Source of the DNA: Uloborus plumipes
Lineage: Eukaryota > Arthropoda > Arachnida > Araneae > Uloboridae
DNA: 64,000 bases
Assembly: GCA_038373865.1 (NCBI GenBank)
Contig: JAXGGA010002181.1
Coordinates: 1-64,000, forward strand
Direction: 5' to 3'
The notes under the pieces were generated by a model, which searched no databases, was not told where the DNA came from, and worked only from the letters and a program-made list of their open reading frames with translations. Both the position numbers and the translations under genes were made by a program. Positions 1-12,499 of the stretch are shown here, one piece after another; the first letter of the stretch is position 1, and each line of letters opens with the position of its first letter.

Positions 1-581
1 GTAACATTCAGACATGATTTTGTAACTGTTTTTACTTGTAACTTAAACGATAAAAAATATTTTTTAATTTTGCTGGTGAATTTACAATGTACATGGTGTC
101 TATGTATCATTTCTGCTGAGAATTTAAAACAAAATTACTGACAGTAGATATTTTTTCAACCAAATTAGCAGTGTGTCTAACGTAATATTTTTGCAACCCT
201 GAAAATTAATGCTCATGTTGTGAGGCAAAAATTTCTCAAAGTTAAACAAGTGTTAAAAATGGAATGATATATCTGAAAAATGCTTAAAGTTGGCTTTTTA
301 AAACATAAAACACATTTATTAAATCTTCATTTTTTTAAGTCTCTCGTGTCACTTTTACTCAAGGTGGAGTGTGACTAACGTAACCATCGAATAACAAGCA
401 GTAAACACACTACAAACTATTTATTATGGCTAATCTCAGTGATAATTACAATACTTTTTCAATTTTTGTAACTTCTTATGTTGTGTGATTTTTATTTATT
501 TATTTATTTATTTATTGATACTTTTTTCACTTGGGTATTTTATTTTCTTCGGCTGAGGTTGACATTTTTATGGAATGACCC
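1..581. repeat. Right-hand part of a GGGTCATTCC-ended DNA element, cut by the window edge
   Basis: The stretch ends with GGAATGACCC at 572-581, the reverse complement of the terminus seen on the elements at 14862, 42863 and 59952. The sequence to its right aligns with the interior of a second repeat (see 582-1356), so 581 looks like an insertion junction. The phrase CTAACGTAA recurs inside it. No coding capacity was seen, and the left end is outside the window. Assignment rests only on the terminus and the junction. Confidence 0.4.
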
Positions 582-1356
582 TAATGCAGACATATTAAGA
601 AGTTTTCATTCTTAATCAGAAGTTTCAGTATTAATCTTATTAGAAAACATTTTCTATGATTATTATCAATGTTTTATCGATGATTATTATCGATATCGTT
701 AATTAGCCGTTACACTATCAACCTCGTTAGAAGACGTTTTCGATAGTTACCATCGATGTTTTAAGGTTGATGTCTTTTAATGATCACTGTTTCGCGTTCG
801 ATGTTTTTTTTTTCTTTCGATGTCTGTTTTAAACTTCAGCAGAAAGCTATAAAAATATGCAATAAAAAAGATTCAGTTGCAATATCTATCGTATTGAAAT
901 AGATTTTTCTAAAAATTTCTACCGAAGATTTACGATCAACGATTTTTAAACATCGTTGTTTTTGTTTTGCTTTAGAATTTTTTTTCGATAACGGTGTTTT
1001 ACATTTCAACAAAAAAAGTTTCATAAAAATATCCGATAAATAAAAGTTATGCAGTTAATCAACAGTTGCAGTATCTATCTCACTAAAAAAGTTTTCTATA
1101 ATTGACATCGATATCATACGGTTGATGTTTTTCAGGATACAAAAGATAAATCTAATTGAGTGATATAAAGAGGCGCAATGTATTGGGGAGTTACTGTATT
1201 ACTGTATATTTAAATGTGTAAGTAATTTTTATAAAAAAAGATCGATGTTTGAAAACATCGATGTTTTTTGGTCGATGTATTAATACCATCGATGTCTTAA
1301 TTTCGAAACATCGATGTCTTAAAACATCGATGTTTTGCTTTCGATGTCGCATCCCT
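582..1356 (-). repeat. Diverged copy of a hAT-like element rich in ATCGATGTT motifs (left end missing)
   Basis: It aligns, in reverse orientation, with the more complete copy at 7007-7894. Shared blocks include the tract around 611-660, the CGCGTTCGATGTT tract near 790, and the block with GTTGCAGTATCTATCTCACT near 1065. The right end reads GATGTCGCATCCCTA, matching the terminus of the other copy. Short inverted ATCGATGTT motifs fill the last 130 bases. No open frame of note. Confidence 0.5.
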
Positions 1357-2069
1357 ACTGTCCAGTGAACAAAAACAATTTTTATCAGCCAATGAATATG
1401 GGATTTTTTGTAAAACCAAACCTTCATAAAGGCTTCTTCATATTCTGCATTTATTTTATGCCCATCTCTTATTTTTTCTAATAGTTATTTTTTGCCACAG
1501 TTCTTTCTGGTTTATTTTTCAGCTCTCTACTTTTTCAAAATTATTTTAGTTAATGTTCTTTTTTTTAAACGTCATCTTCAAAGATACGAATTGTTAATTC
1601 ACTGAGATGCTTTCTGTTCAGTCTTTGCTCGAAGTAGACTCATTTTCTTCTCTTGCTTTTTGTTCCAAATTTTTACTTTGTTATTTTTTAAAGGAACAGT
1701 AGACTTAAAAAAAAAAAATAAGAGAATATATTACTACATTCAACATACGTGGCAATCCTTAGGCTTTTTGCAAATATGTAAAGTATTAGGAAGGAGTATT
1801 TTTTCCTTCTTTTTATTTGTTTTCAAATTGTTACTATTTTTCACTTTTCCTTTCTTATCTTTTATTTATTTTTTTCATTTCCAGTTTATTTATGTTCTTA
1901 CTTTATTTTCTGACCTCATCCAAGACCGGCGAAATTTCAAATAATAATAATACTAACTCATCAAAACGAAAATAAATCTGAAACCGCAAAAACTACTGTT
2001 TGTTGAATTTAATTTTCAAAAAGTACTTTTGAACAATGCTGCCAAATGAAAAATAAAAAATCAGCCACC
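1357..2069. other. AT-rich, gene-free
   Basis: Long T-rich runs and poly-A at 1708-1718. The 94-codon open frame at 1660-1944 is Phe/Leu low-complexity translation of T-rich DNA, not a gene. Nothing else recognised. Confidence 0.5.
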
Positions 2070-2600
2070 GTCCCAAAAAAAAAGTTTAACCAGATCCAAA
2101 AAAGGAAAGAACCAACTGTTGCTTTCCATCAGCAACAAGTTGGGTGAGGGGGGAAAAAATCATTAACATGCAAGAAAAGTTCACCAAACGGCCTTGCGAG
2201 GTCGGTCGCCACGTTTTTGTGTGCATCAAGTGGAAAGAGGGGGGGGGGGGATCGGGCAGCCGAAAGGGAAATGTTGTCCAACACACACACAGACACCTGT
2301 TCCACAGGGAAGGATGGAAAAGCGAGCGGAAGTAATTTCGTTCGCCCCAAATCTCTGGGAGGCATGATTTAATAAGTGTGCATTAGGTGGCGCGGGTGAT
2401 TCGATTTGAGAGCCGAGTATTTGTCCAGCCGGGAATACATTAACGGGCAAACACGAGCCGGGGCATTAATGCATCTATTTAAAGGTTAATAGCGGTTGAC
2501 ACAATTCGGCCCGCGACCGGGTTCGAACACAAAAGAGGGGAAGGTTCATGCGTGATACTGCTTTTCCAGCCTATAGAGATGGAGTTTTGGGGCGTTGTTA
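2070..2600. promoter_or_regulatory. GC-richer non-coding island, possible cis-regulatory element
   Basis: This block is clearly richer in G+C and CpG than its surroundings (for example GGTGGCGCGGGTGATTCG near 2387 and CGGCCCGCGACCGGGTTCG near 2506). It also holds homeodomain-like TAAT cores within CATTAATGCATC near 2463. Overlapping open frames on both strands show no protein-like composition. No dispersed-repeat signature was seen. Regulatory function is inferred from composition only. It could also be an unrecognised repeat. Confidence 0.22.
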
Positions 2601-3151
2601 AAAAACAAAAGTTGAAGTGTAGAGGCGAAATTATTTTAAAATCTTAATTTGATATTTAATTTAATGACAAATACTTAATGTATGGTGATGCATTTCTAAA
2701 GGAAGAATATGCAGTAGAAGAGAAGTGTTTCTTTCCAAATGGGAGATTAAATATTAGTTCGTTATAAATATAATTGATAGAAAAAAAACTACCTTTTTTT
2801 CCAGTGTAGGGTTCAAGTTTAGGAGTAATGTATCTACACTACAAGAACATCACATTTCTTGAGATGTATCAGCTAATCTTAAAAACTGGTTCTAAAACCA
2901 TAAAAAAATTACATTGTGTGCCTATTTGCACTAATTAATACACTTAGAAAATTTTACCACCGCTAAAAAATTACTTGAATCTTTCATCCACATTTTCGAC
3001 GGCTAAATTTCAGACAAAAGTAATAAATTATTTTTTCGTGTTACGTCCTTCAAAACCAAAATTTGAAAATAAACGTCTCAGAAAAGTATAAACAGCAATA
3101 AATATTTCTGGAAAAAGTTTTTAAAAAAGCCTCAATTTTTAGTTCAACGGC
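2601..3151. other. AT-rich, gene-free
   Basis: Simple AT-rich sequence flanking the large hAT element on its left. Nothing recognised on either strand. Confidence 0.5.
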
Positions 3152-4479
3152 ATACAATGCAGGGTTGGCAAAAACCCGGGTTTTTCTACAAAACCCCAAC
3201 CCACCCGGGTTTTTGTGGGTTTTTCTGGGCTTTTACGGGTTTTTCTGGGTTTTTACGGGGTTTTCTGGGTTTTTGTATGTTAAAATTTTATTTCTTATGC
3301 GGGTATTGATCAGGCTTGGAGTAATCGCCGATTACGTAATCGTAATCAGCGTAATCGATTACATTTTTTTGTAATCGTAACCATAATCATAATTTGGAAA
3401 TGGATCACTCGTAATCGTGTAATCGTAATTTTAATCAAGTATTTGTTGTATAATCGTAATAGTAATCTATATGTAAATAATCGTAATCTGGCCTTGTAAT
3501 CGTGTAATCCTGACTTTTTCTGAAAGTGAAAGCTTTTTAGTTGTGTTTCTATAATGGTTTCAAAAAGATAAGAGAGCTATTCGTGCTTCTTGAAAGCCAC
3601 AAAGTTGAGCCCTAGGCCCTAACGTAAATGCTTTGTAGCCCATGGCGCCTATGACAATGACAGGCAGAGGACTGTCTCTCAGCCCAGCTAGTCGGGGAAC
3701 TGCCTCTGCTGATTTAGGATAGGTCATCAATTTTCCCTTTCATCAACTAACAATGAAAAGGACAAACCCCAACGCTTGTTGACGGCGTCCGAAGAACAGT
3801 AGTATCGAAATACTAACACATGTTTTTGGTTCGACAGTATTCTGTAAACAGTTGCAACCCAATCATGCAGTTGTATGCCTTTTCGTGTTTTTCTCCCACT
3901 TTGACTTTTATTGTATATCTTCTTTTTCAAAAAAAGAGTGAATTTGCAATCGTGCTTCAGTGATCATTCGAGAACAAGGAGTAATGCTTGCGATGACAAC
4001 ACCCTGGTAACTTTTTTTTTTTCAAAATATTTTCATATAATTTACTTTTAAGTTTATGCTTTATATTTTAATGCTCATATTCTGAAAAATCAATAAGTAT
4101 ATAAAAGAAGAAAAAGTTGTGTATTTAAAGATTTTTAAAGCATGTTTTATGTGCATGATTTAACGTCTGATTTATTTTCAAATGTTAATTATCTTTTTGC
4201 ATTTAGAATAACTTCAATATACTTTTATTTATGTTGATTGTTATATTTTCATATTTTTAGTGGCAATAATAGCATTTCAGTGTGCCTCAAAACTGTGACA
4301 TAAAATAGTCTTATAAAATGGTCATACAAGCAAAAAATAAGTAAATAAATAAGATAAATAAATAAATAAACTCATTAATTGCAATAATTAGTTGCAGTCA
4401 TCTTTATAATATTAGTAAATCAAAAATCATAATTTCTCAACTATGACATTTTACTGCGAATGAGCATTATATTTATACA

Positions 4480-5265
4480 CTAGCCGGGTACCCGGCCCCG
4501 CCCGGGTTTCTGTGGGTGTAGGGTGGTTTAGTGAAACTCATTCATAAACTTCCCAACACTAAAGTGCATATCTATAAACATAATGGCTACTTCTGTAAAC
4601 AATGGCTATGTTATGGATAAACTATAAAAAAAATAATGCAAGCTAAAAAAAATAGCAAGCTACAAATAATGTTTGAGTAAATAGGAAATGTTATAAGCTT
4701 GGTATATTAAAATAAATATATATTTACAGTATCAATCGCACTGAAATTAACCATTTCCAAATATTGCTCGTTAAATAAGTCCCATTATTAGTTTCTATCC
4801 TCGTGACAAGATTGGTGAGGTGAAAACATCTTATGTACCTAATTTAGAAATTTTTTTGACTATAAACACTTTCTATTCTCTAACTATTGCCAAAATCAAT
4901 TTTTTTTTATTTCACCCGTTAGCGATTGTTGGCTCAGATAAATATAAAAATCCTTAGAAGGCAATAAATTCCATACTTACTCCAGAGAAGCCTTGGTTCA
5001 AAATTTTCAATATGATTACAATCAATATTGTTGCTGCATGGCACCAAATTTTTGCAACAATGGGTTGAAAATTTAATCATTTAATGGGGAAATGACATAA
5101 AATTAACTGTTTTCCATAAGAACTTTTTTAAACTAAGCTTTTTAGAAATAAATTATAGCTTATCCTGTAGCTATCTACGGTGAAAAATGGTTAAAATCGG
5201 TTTAGTAGTTTGGAAGATTACCCCGGACATACGTTTTCAAAAGTAGTCTTTTATGTATATAGATT
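4480..5265. repeat. Dispersed repeat of unclear class
   Basis: It begins near CTAGCCGGGTACCCGGC and ends near AGTCTTTTATGTATATAGAT. The tail region, with AATCGGTTTAGTAGTTTGG, resembles phrases common at the ends of arthropod non-LTR or SINE-like repeats. That is recognition of style, not an identification. No open frame. Confidence 0.35.
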
Positions 5266-5558
5266 CAAGGTTTGCATTTTTCCTAAAATTCCTTTAAAAT
5301 TTGCACCTTCTAAAGTTCCTAAAATTGTACTAATATTTTGCTTGTGTTCTTAAAAAAGTTTAAAAACTTTACAGGGATCTGTTTGGGAAAATTTAGTGGA
5401 CCTTTTACGAAGTATTTTATTGCAAAACACGTTTTTTTTTTTTGCTGTGGACATTTTACAAAATATTTCGTTATGAAATCTGACATTGTTTTCATTTCAG
5501 AATGGACTTTTTACAAAATTCCTCTGAAAAACGAACTACGTAATCTTTAAAACATATA

Positions 5559-6241
5559 CAGTCAAAGCTCGGTATAACGACCATCTCCGTCCCCGGAGAA
5601 AAATGTCTTTATATCGAGTAGTCGCTATAAGAGCTAGAATTTTTGAAAAATACATATGCATCATGCATGTTCAGAACTTTCATTAAAATTGGCTATTTTT
5701 AAAATATTTTAACAAAGTACTAAAATTATTATTTTTTCATTGGAATTAAAGAATATATTTGTGCTAAATACTACAAAAAAATACTAAACAGATTTTACAT
5801 TAAAAAATGTAGGGAAAAAAATATTGCATACTTACAAATCATTTATTTCGCGAACAAAAAATGAGAAATAACTGTTTGCTGTTTTGCAAAACATAATTTT
5901 ATATTTCAGTTATAGATGGCATATAGTGTCCTGTACTTTGTTTGCCTTACGGAAAAAAAAAAATATTTTGAATTCTTAATAGAAATAGAAACATTTTTTA
6001 TGCTAGGATTAAATCCTTCTTCATCTGAAGATGATACAGGATACATTAATTTCTTCTCTTCCACTGTAGAAATATTATATGCTGAATTTGGTCGCTATAT
6101 TGGATTGAACGATACAGAAAGGTCGTTATAACCAAAGCAAATTAACCTAGAGTATATAGGGATAAAGTTGGGGCATTTCCCAACTGTCGCTATAATGGGA
6201 TGGTCATTATAATTTGTGGTCGTTACAACAAACGTTGACTG
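5559..6241. mobile_element. TA-flanked pogo/Tigger-like MITE
   Basis: The termini read CAGTCAAAGCTCGGTATAA and ACAACAAACGTTGACTG, with TA on both sides (5557-5558 and 6242-6243). The subterminal GGTATAACGACC / GGTCGTTA blocks also occur in the element at 47398. A 71-codon open frame at 5916-6131 lies inside, but I do not recognise it as transposase. TA duplication plus a CAGT terminus fits the Tc1/mariner-pogo group. Confidence 0.6.
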
Positions 6242-6244
6242 TAT

Positions 6245-6935
6245 TATATTAGTAGAGAGATTATAAATTGCAAATTTATATTTTTCATGATAAATTTTTA
6301 CAGAAATAAATAAATGGTTCATTTAACAGAATATTCTAAAAATAATTTTTGCTGTGCAATATTGAATGATGTTTTAAACAAGACTTAAAATTTACACGCT
6401 TCACTTTCCTTTCACTTAGTTAAGGTCAACACTAGCGCACTAAAACTTGACCCTCTTACAAAATTTCTGAATACGCCGGCACACACACACTCAATAATCG
6501 AAATTTAGCCTTGTAATTGTTTAATCTGACTTTTTTTTTTCAAACTATTTTCACATATAATTCAATCTTAAAAAGAATAAAAAGTTGTGTATTAATAGAT
6601 TTTTAAAGCATTTTTTTTATATTTAAAAAATATTAAATTTTACTTGAGAATTTTATAAAAATTTCCTTTGAGAATTGGTTTTAAGAATTTTATAATTCCA
6701 ATATTGATTATATGTAGATGGCTTATAAATTTCCAATTTATATTTTTCGTAATAGTAATTTTTTACCAAAATTAATAAATGGTCAATTTAATAGAATGTA
6801 ATAAAACTATTACTTGCTGTGAAATATTGTATGATATTTTAAAGAAGATTTAAATTTTATGTGCTTCAATTTCCTTCCCCTTAATTAATAAGGTGCAACA
6901 AAACTTGATCTCCCTAACAAAAATTTCTGGATTCT
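6245..6935. repeat. Internal tandem duplication, diverged
   Basis: The block at about 6245-6480 aligns with about 6705-6935. Both contain AATTTATATTTTTC, an AATAAATGGT motif, a TTTTAAA(C/G)AAGA motif and an ending of the AAATTTCTG type. The copies have clearly diverged. They lie inside the nested hAT element. Confidence 0.45.
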
Positions 6936-6937
6936 CC

Positions 6938-6941
<4 letters not shown>

Positions 6942-7006
<65 letters not shown>
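6942..7006. repeat. (TA)n microsatellite
   Basis: About 65 bases of uninterrupted TA dinucleotide immediately left of a hAT-like MITE. Length is likely polymorphic. The short reverse-strand frames across it (6885-7133) are translation of the repeat. Confidence 0.9.
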
Positions 7007-7009
<3 letters not shown>

Positions 7010-7894
7010 GGGTGCGACATCGAAGGCAAAACATCGATGTTTTAAGACATCGATGTTGGAAAATAAGGACATCGATGTTTTCAAACATCGATGTTTCAAA
7101 ACATCGACCCTTTTTTAAAAATTGTTTACACATTTGAATGCTCAGTTATTCAGTTTCTCTCCATTACAAGCGCCTCTTTATATCTCTCAATTAGGTATGT
7201 CTTTTGTCTCCTGGAAAAACAACAACCGTAAGATATCGATGTCCATCAAGAAAACTTTTTTCAATGAGATATATACTGCAACTGTTGATTAACTATATTT
7301 TTTTCTTTGTATATTTTTGTAATTTTTTTTTTTTTTTTTGCTGAAATGTTTAACATCGTCGAAAAAAAAACCAAATGCAAAACAATGATGTTTAAAAAAA
7401 AATTGACATTATCTCACCCTTAGTTTTTTTTTGGTAGATATTGCAACTAGTGGTTAAAGAAAGAAATCTTTTTTGTCGCATATTTTTATTTTTTGCTTAA
7501 ATGTAAAAAGTACATCGAAAGAAGTAAAAAAAAAAAACATTGAGCGCGAAACAACGATCATGAAAAGACATTTAAAAAAAATCGCGAAAGCAAATTAGAG
7601 ATGTTTCAGAAACATTAAGAGCAAAACATTAATAATAATCATAGAATTTTCTTTTCCAATGAGGTTAACATTGCAACTTCTGATTAAAGATGAAAACTTT
7701 TTAATGAGCATGCTTACAGCATATTTTTCTTTGGTTTTCTTTGCTGAAATATAAATATCGACATCGATAACAACATCGAACCCAAAACATCGATGTTGGA
7801 AAAACATCGACCTCAAACATCGATGGTAAAAACATCGATGTTCTTACAAAAACATCGATGTTTCCAAAGCATCGACATCGATGTCGCAACCCTA
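7007..7894. mobile_element. hAT-like MITE with ATCGATGTT motif arrays
   Basis: The ends read TAGGGGTGCGACATCGA and TCGATGTCGCAACCCTA, inverted repeats of each other with one mismatch. At least ten ACATCGATGTT palindromes lie in the two terminal 100-base blocks. It aligns with 582-1356 in opposite orientation. No coding capacity. TAGGG ends are compatible with hAT, but the flanking DNA is TA-rich, so the target duplication cannot be judged. Confidence 0.6.
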
Positions 7895-8447
7895 ATATAT
7901 ATATAATATATTCTTTCCAAAGCTGTAATCGTGTAATCGTAATCGGCTTATAATAATCATAATCGATTACATTTTTTACATAATCTAATCGCTGCTGTAA
8001 TCGTAATAGCAATTTGGCAAATGACTGTAATCGTAATCGTAATTGTAATCTCCAATTTTTCATGCTCGTAATCATAATCGTAATCGATTACATTTTCTCG
8101 TAATCGACTCCAAGCCTGGTATTGATATATAATGTATGCATTCATTCATATAAAAATATATTTGTTAGGTTAAAGTTCTGAATTGCATTTAATCAATGTC
8201 AATTGATTAATAATTAATATTATTAACAATATCAATTAATAATATCATCAACCGAATTGTAATATTTAATGTATATTTAAGAAGCTTTGGACAATGGTTT
8301 CAGCTATGAATTTTTATCACTTGTCTTTTACAAAATAGAAGAACTGTTACAAATGGGCTTTCCTATAAATTCAGGAATATTTAGGGTGTGAAAGTTTCAA
8401 AAACTTAAATTTATACCATTAACAATTAAAACCATTGTTTATTAATA

Positions 8448-10653
8448 CAGGGTATCTGCTCAACCTGGACTTTTCAAATCCATGACTTTCCATGACTTTT
8501 GCGAACAATTTTCCATGACTTACAATTTTAACTATTTCATTTGACGCTGACATCAAAATAGAGCATAAATATCAATATAAGGTGTAAGACAGTGTACCTT
8601 TGCTTTTCGAAACTATTCTTTTTTTTTCGGCTATGCAAATAAATTTAACCAAAGCTAAAAAAAGAACTTAACTAAATATATCTGAAACAGATCATGTGCA
8701 ACAATTTATTGATACAAAAAAATGAGTACAAGGATTTAGCAACATTTAAAAGTCAAAACAACTTATTATCCCCCAAAGCAGAAGTATGAAAGTGTGAAAT
8801 TCAAATTGAATAAATGAATCACATGCTCTATTGTCAGTCAGGGGACAAAGTCCACGCACATGCACAGTTTCGGAAAATTCGCCGCTCATGGGTTTTAACG
8901 TTGAGTATTCATCTGATTGGTCAACACAATGCAACTTGTTTGAAACTCTTATTAAGACTAATCAGATTGCACCCAATACAAGGTTCCCCTACAATCTTAA
9001 AAATAAAATTCAAGTACTTTTTAAGGAGGTTTAAAAATTTTCCATGAATTAACTTCTAAGAAAGGGTCTGCACAAAAATCAAGATTAATTTCAAAAGTGA
9101 TGTAAATGTTGATGAACAGTACAGATTCTTTAGATTTAATATGAAAAACCTAAAAATCGTGAAATATTTTTCATCAATATGAAAAAGAAAATTTTAGGGA
9201 AAGGTAGATTGGAAGCAATTCTTTGACTTATTCAAGTGTAAATTCAAAGGAATGGTAAAAATGGTAAACACCAACATTTTCTATTTGTTCAAGCATAAAA
9301 ACAATCAGACAACAAATCTTTTTTTTTTTTTCAATGAAGAAAATTTATAATTTCAGAATAAGACCAGGATATAATGTGATCACCCTATTTTGCCAGTCTG
9401 TGCATGCAAAATGTATTCTATTCCCCCCCCTATTCTTTTCTCTTCCCCCCTCCAAGAAAAAATGGTGATTTTTTTTTTCTTTTGAAATTACAGCTTTTAC
9501 TTGATTTTTTCGAACTCGAGGAAAAACGTGCCTGTATTTTGTAATTAAATAAACAAATGAAAAGTCAAGGAAGCACTTTGTCTTTAAAAGTTTGGTGTTT
9601 TCTTAAAAACTATTAGAAACCAATAAATTGGAAGAGCTAAAATTTGAGTTCAAAAATAAATAAATTATTGAAATAAAATGAACAATGAGTATATTTAACG
9701 TAGCACAACATAAAAATAGCTTCAGAATATCAAAATAATTGAAGTATTTACAGGATGCAAAAGGATTGAAGACTTGACAATGGCACGCCATTTTCGGCGA
9801 AGCACGTGCTCAATGTTAGAATGTCAACCAAAAATAAATAAATAAATAAAAAATAAGTTGTACAAAACCCATTACACACGTATTTCTGTCCCTGTATTTC
9901 TAAAAAAAATGATCATGGAAGCAAAAAATTCGAAAAATAATTTTAATTCACCAGACAAATCTAAATTTTGTTGAAAGAAAATCATTAAGATACCAGCAAA
10001 AACGTATTTTTCAGAAAAGCTCATGTTTAACTTGTTAAAGATATTCTTTTGTATAAAAATCCAATCCTGATTATTCTATTTCTAAATTGTTTTAAAGGTA
10101 AAGCGAAACGAAAAAGCGGCGCCTAACCGCGAACTTTTAACGATTGCCGATTATGCGCAAAAATAAAACTTCTCGGGGTATGTTTTTTTTTTTTTTTTTT
10201 CGTCTTGAAAAAACGGCTCCCGATTTCGAAATCCCGACGATTGCCGATTTTTCGATGGACACAATTTTTTTTGCAGGAGCACGATCGTGAATGTTCGAAG
10301 ATCGCCGATTTTTCGGCACATTTTCTACGAAAAATAATACCTTTGGAGTTTTCAAGGACATTTTAAAATTTTCAAGGACTTTCCAGATCTCTTGAAAGAC
10401 CAAATGAAATTCAAGGACTTTTCAAAGTTGCGGGAACCTTGCAATAACGAAGCAGAATAACGATGGATGTTTTTTTGTTCTTCCGAGATCGGGAGAAATA
10501 ACCTCCGATCATGAGCGCAAAAATCCATGATAAACAGTCAGTTTCCATGACTTTTGGACATTTTTTGCTGAAATCCATGACTTTCCATGACCAATTTCGA
10601 TCATATATGAAATCCATGACTTTCCCTGACTTTCCAGGTGCGCGGACACCCTG
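8448..10653. mobile_element. CAGGGTRTC-ended DNA element inside the large hAT
   Basis: The left end reads CAGGGTATCTGCTCAACCTGG and the right end CCAGGTGCGCGGACACCCTG. They are inverted repeats, flanked by the direct repeat TTAATA (8442-8447 and 10654-10659). ATCCATGACTTTCCATGAC motifs recur near both ends (8479-8520, 10528-10635). The interior holds a poly-T tract and no transposase frame. The duplication could be a decayed 8-bp hAT site or a TTAA-type site; I cannot decide. Confidence 0.6.
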
Positions 10654-11600
10654 TTAATAGCACTTGTTTATTAATAGAAATAATCATCTTTTTCATTAAG
10701 TAGCCTGCTTCAATATCAAGTCATGTCATTTGCATGTTTTTTATAAGGCATATCTCAATGCTAGGTGTGTGTCTGGGATAAGGGAAGTGTCCCCCCCCCC
10801 CTCGTTCCTATTTTCAAAACCAAAACTGGTTAATTTCAGATGGGGGGAGGGGGGGGGCATGGGGACTCTGAATCGATTTTTTTATCATAAATTTATTAAT
10901 AAATGTTTGTCATAATATTTTAGTAGTAATAAACTGCGTGGGGACGCATTTTCTTTGTTTTTTTTTTAAATCAAAGAAAGGGTTTAGTGCTTCAAGTCAG
11001 TGGTACGGTACCTCTATAATATAGCACTTGAAAATCATCATATACTAAATACAGTAGGGTTAGAAGAAATGAAGAGCAAAACTTTATTTTCTTGCTCCAG
11101 AATAAAAGCAAAAATTGCAGTATTTTGTCATTATTTGACTGCTGTGTTGAATCAAAATTATCATAAAACATTAATTAAGCAATTGTTTCCATCTACAAGA
11201 AGTTTATCACTGGATCATTTTCAATTTATTTTGAAATTTGAAATTTGCAATCAAAAAATAAATAAATAATAATAATAAGTATTTTACAACAAAAAGTAGT
11301 ATCATAGCTAGGGAAATTTTCTGGACGAAGACTTGAAAATTGAAGAAATAATAATTATTTTCTAAAATAAAAAATAATTACTCTAAGAAAAATTATCTCA
11401 AATAAACCTGATTTCTTACTTATTTTTTATGTCTAATTTAGATGAGATATTATTATTGACTACATTTGTTGATAACTTAGAAATTACCAAAAACCCACTT
11501 TTGACAAAAACCCGGGTGGGTTTTTGTTGGTGGACCCGCCCAGAAAAACCCGGGCGGGTTTTTCTGGGCTGGGCCCACCTTTGCCAACCCTGATACAATG

Positions 11601-12499
11601 CAAAAGCCGAGTTAAAGCTAAAACTATATTTGCCACAAATTTTAGACGAAACAATCAAATCTCTATTTCAACATCATGAAACTACAAAGAAGATTCACAA
11701 ACAACGAATAAATGTAAAGAGGGTGAATGTCAAATTTCACTCAAAGAATAAGTATTTGCACCATAATAAATCAACATAAATGAAAGAAAGGAAGAAAAAA
11801 TGCAATAAATAAGTGCAGAGAAAACGTACATTAATCGATTTGACACATATGCCTAACAAGGACTTTTATGAAGAACAATAAGGACAAAAAGAGACATCAA
11901 AAACTAATTTGGGGTTGACCTATTTCATACAATAAGCACTCAGCAACTCAACGTTTAAGTAGCCTCAATTATTTTTACAACATTCGGCTGGAGACGCTCA
12001 TTTAGAGCAGAAACGACATCGTTCTTTCAGTTCATTTATACGTTATCATCCCAAGATTTTAAACTCAGACGATCAAAACTGCTGCGTTCGGAAACAATTC
12101 ACTATATGAGGCAGTGAGAAGCAAAGTGGTGTAAGTTTACTTATATTGTAAGATTTTTAATTTATTTTAGAAAGCAACTCAACAATTCATTTCTTGCAAA
12201 ACCCTTACCAACTTCTCAGGCAGATTAAAGACGGTGGATTACACTACAGAGCGATTCGGCTACAGCGAAATGGCTACAACGCGATTTTTCCTCGAGTTTC
12301 GAATTTAAGAGCTAAAGCGAATTCCTCGACTGCAACACGAAATTTTTTGGATGAGATTCGCAAGGCGAAAGTCTCGACTTGATTTTTGGCGAAAATATTA
12401 ATTTCAAGAGGATAAGCTTTTATCTCTTTAGCATCCCTGAAAGCGGATATTTCGAACCTGTACTAGTAGTTTAAACATCGCTTTGTTTGTGCTTACCAA
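11601..12499. other. Gene-free; contains a repeat-like block
   Basis: Mostly AT-rich and featureless. The part at 12215-12385 contains repeated GCTACAGCGAAATGG / GCTACAACGCGATT phrases of a kind usual in decayed DNA elements. The 62-codon frame there (12194-12382) has no recognisable protein features. Confidence 0.4.

Larger units (their letters stand above)
3311..8118. mobile_element. Second hAT-type element nested in the first, 8-bp target duplication
   Basis: The ends read CAGGCTTGGAGTAATCG and CGACTCCAAGCCTG. They are flanked by the exact 8-bp repeat GTATTGAT at 3303-3310 and 8119-8126. The outer about 200 bases at each end consist of many GTAATCG / CGATTAC motifs in both orientations, which would fold into extended structures. 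The interior has no intact transposase; it carries a TA-flanked MITE, an (AT)n tract and another hAT-like MITE. It lies inside the 3160-11592 element, so it inserted later. Confidence 0.75.
3160..11592. mobile_element. Large hAT-type element with 8-bp target duplication, interrupted by nested elements
   Basis: The left end reads CAGGGTTGGCAAA and the right end TTTGCCAACCCTG. They are flanked by the exact 8-bp direct repeat ATACAATG at 3152-3159 and 11593-11600. A CAGGG terminus with an 8-bp duplication is the hallmark of the hAT superfamily. Both terminal regions are packed with AAACCCGGGTGGGTTTTT-like inverted motifs. No transposase frame survives, so this is a non-autonomous or gutted copy. 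Two further elements (3311-8118 and 8448-10653) lie inside it; removing them leaves about 1.4 kb of original element. Confidence 0.75.

Noticed and set aside
1660..1944. 94-codon plus-strand open frame
   Set aside because: Phe/Leu/Tyr-rich translation of T-rich DNA, no splice or promoter context and no recognisable domain.
6885..7133. 82-codon minus-strand frame with a Tyr-Ile run
   Set aside because: It translates the (TA)n microsatellite.
7701..8075. 124-codon minus-strand frame
   Set aside because: Repetitive Ile-Thr / Arg-Leu composition from TAATCG and ATCGATG motif arrays in element termini.
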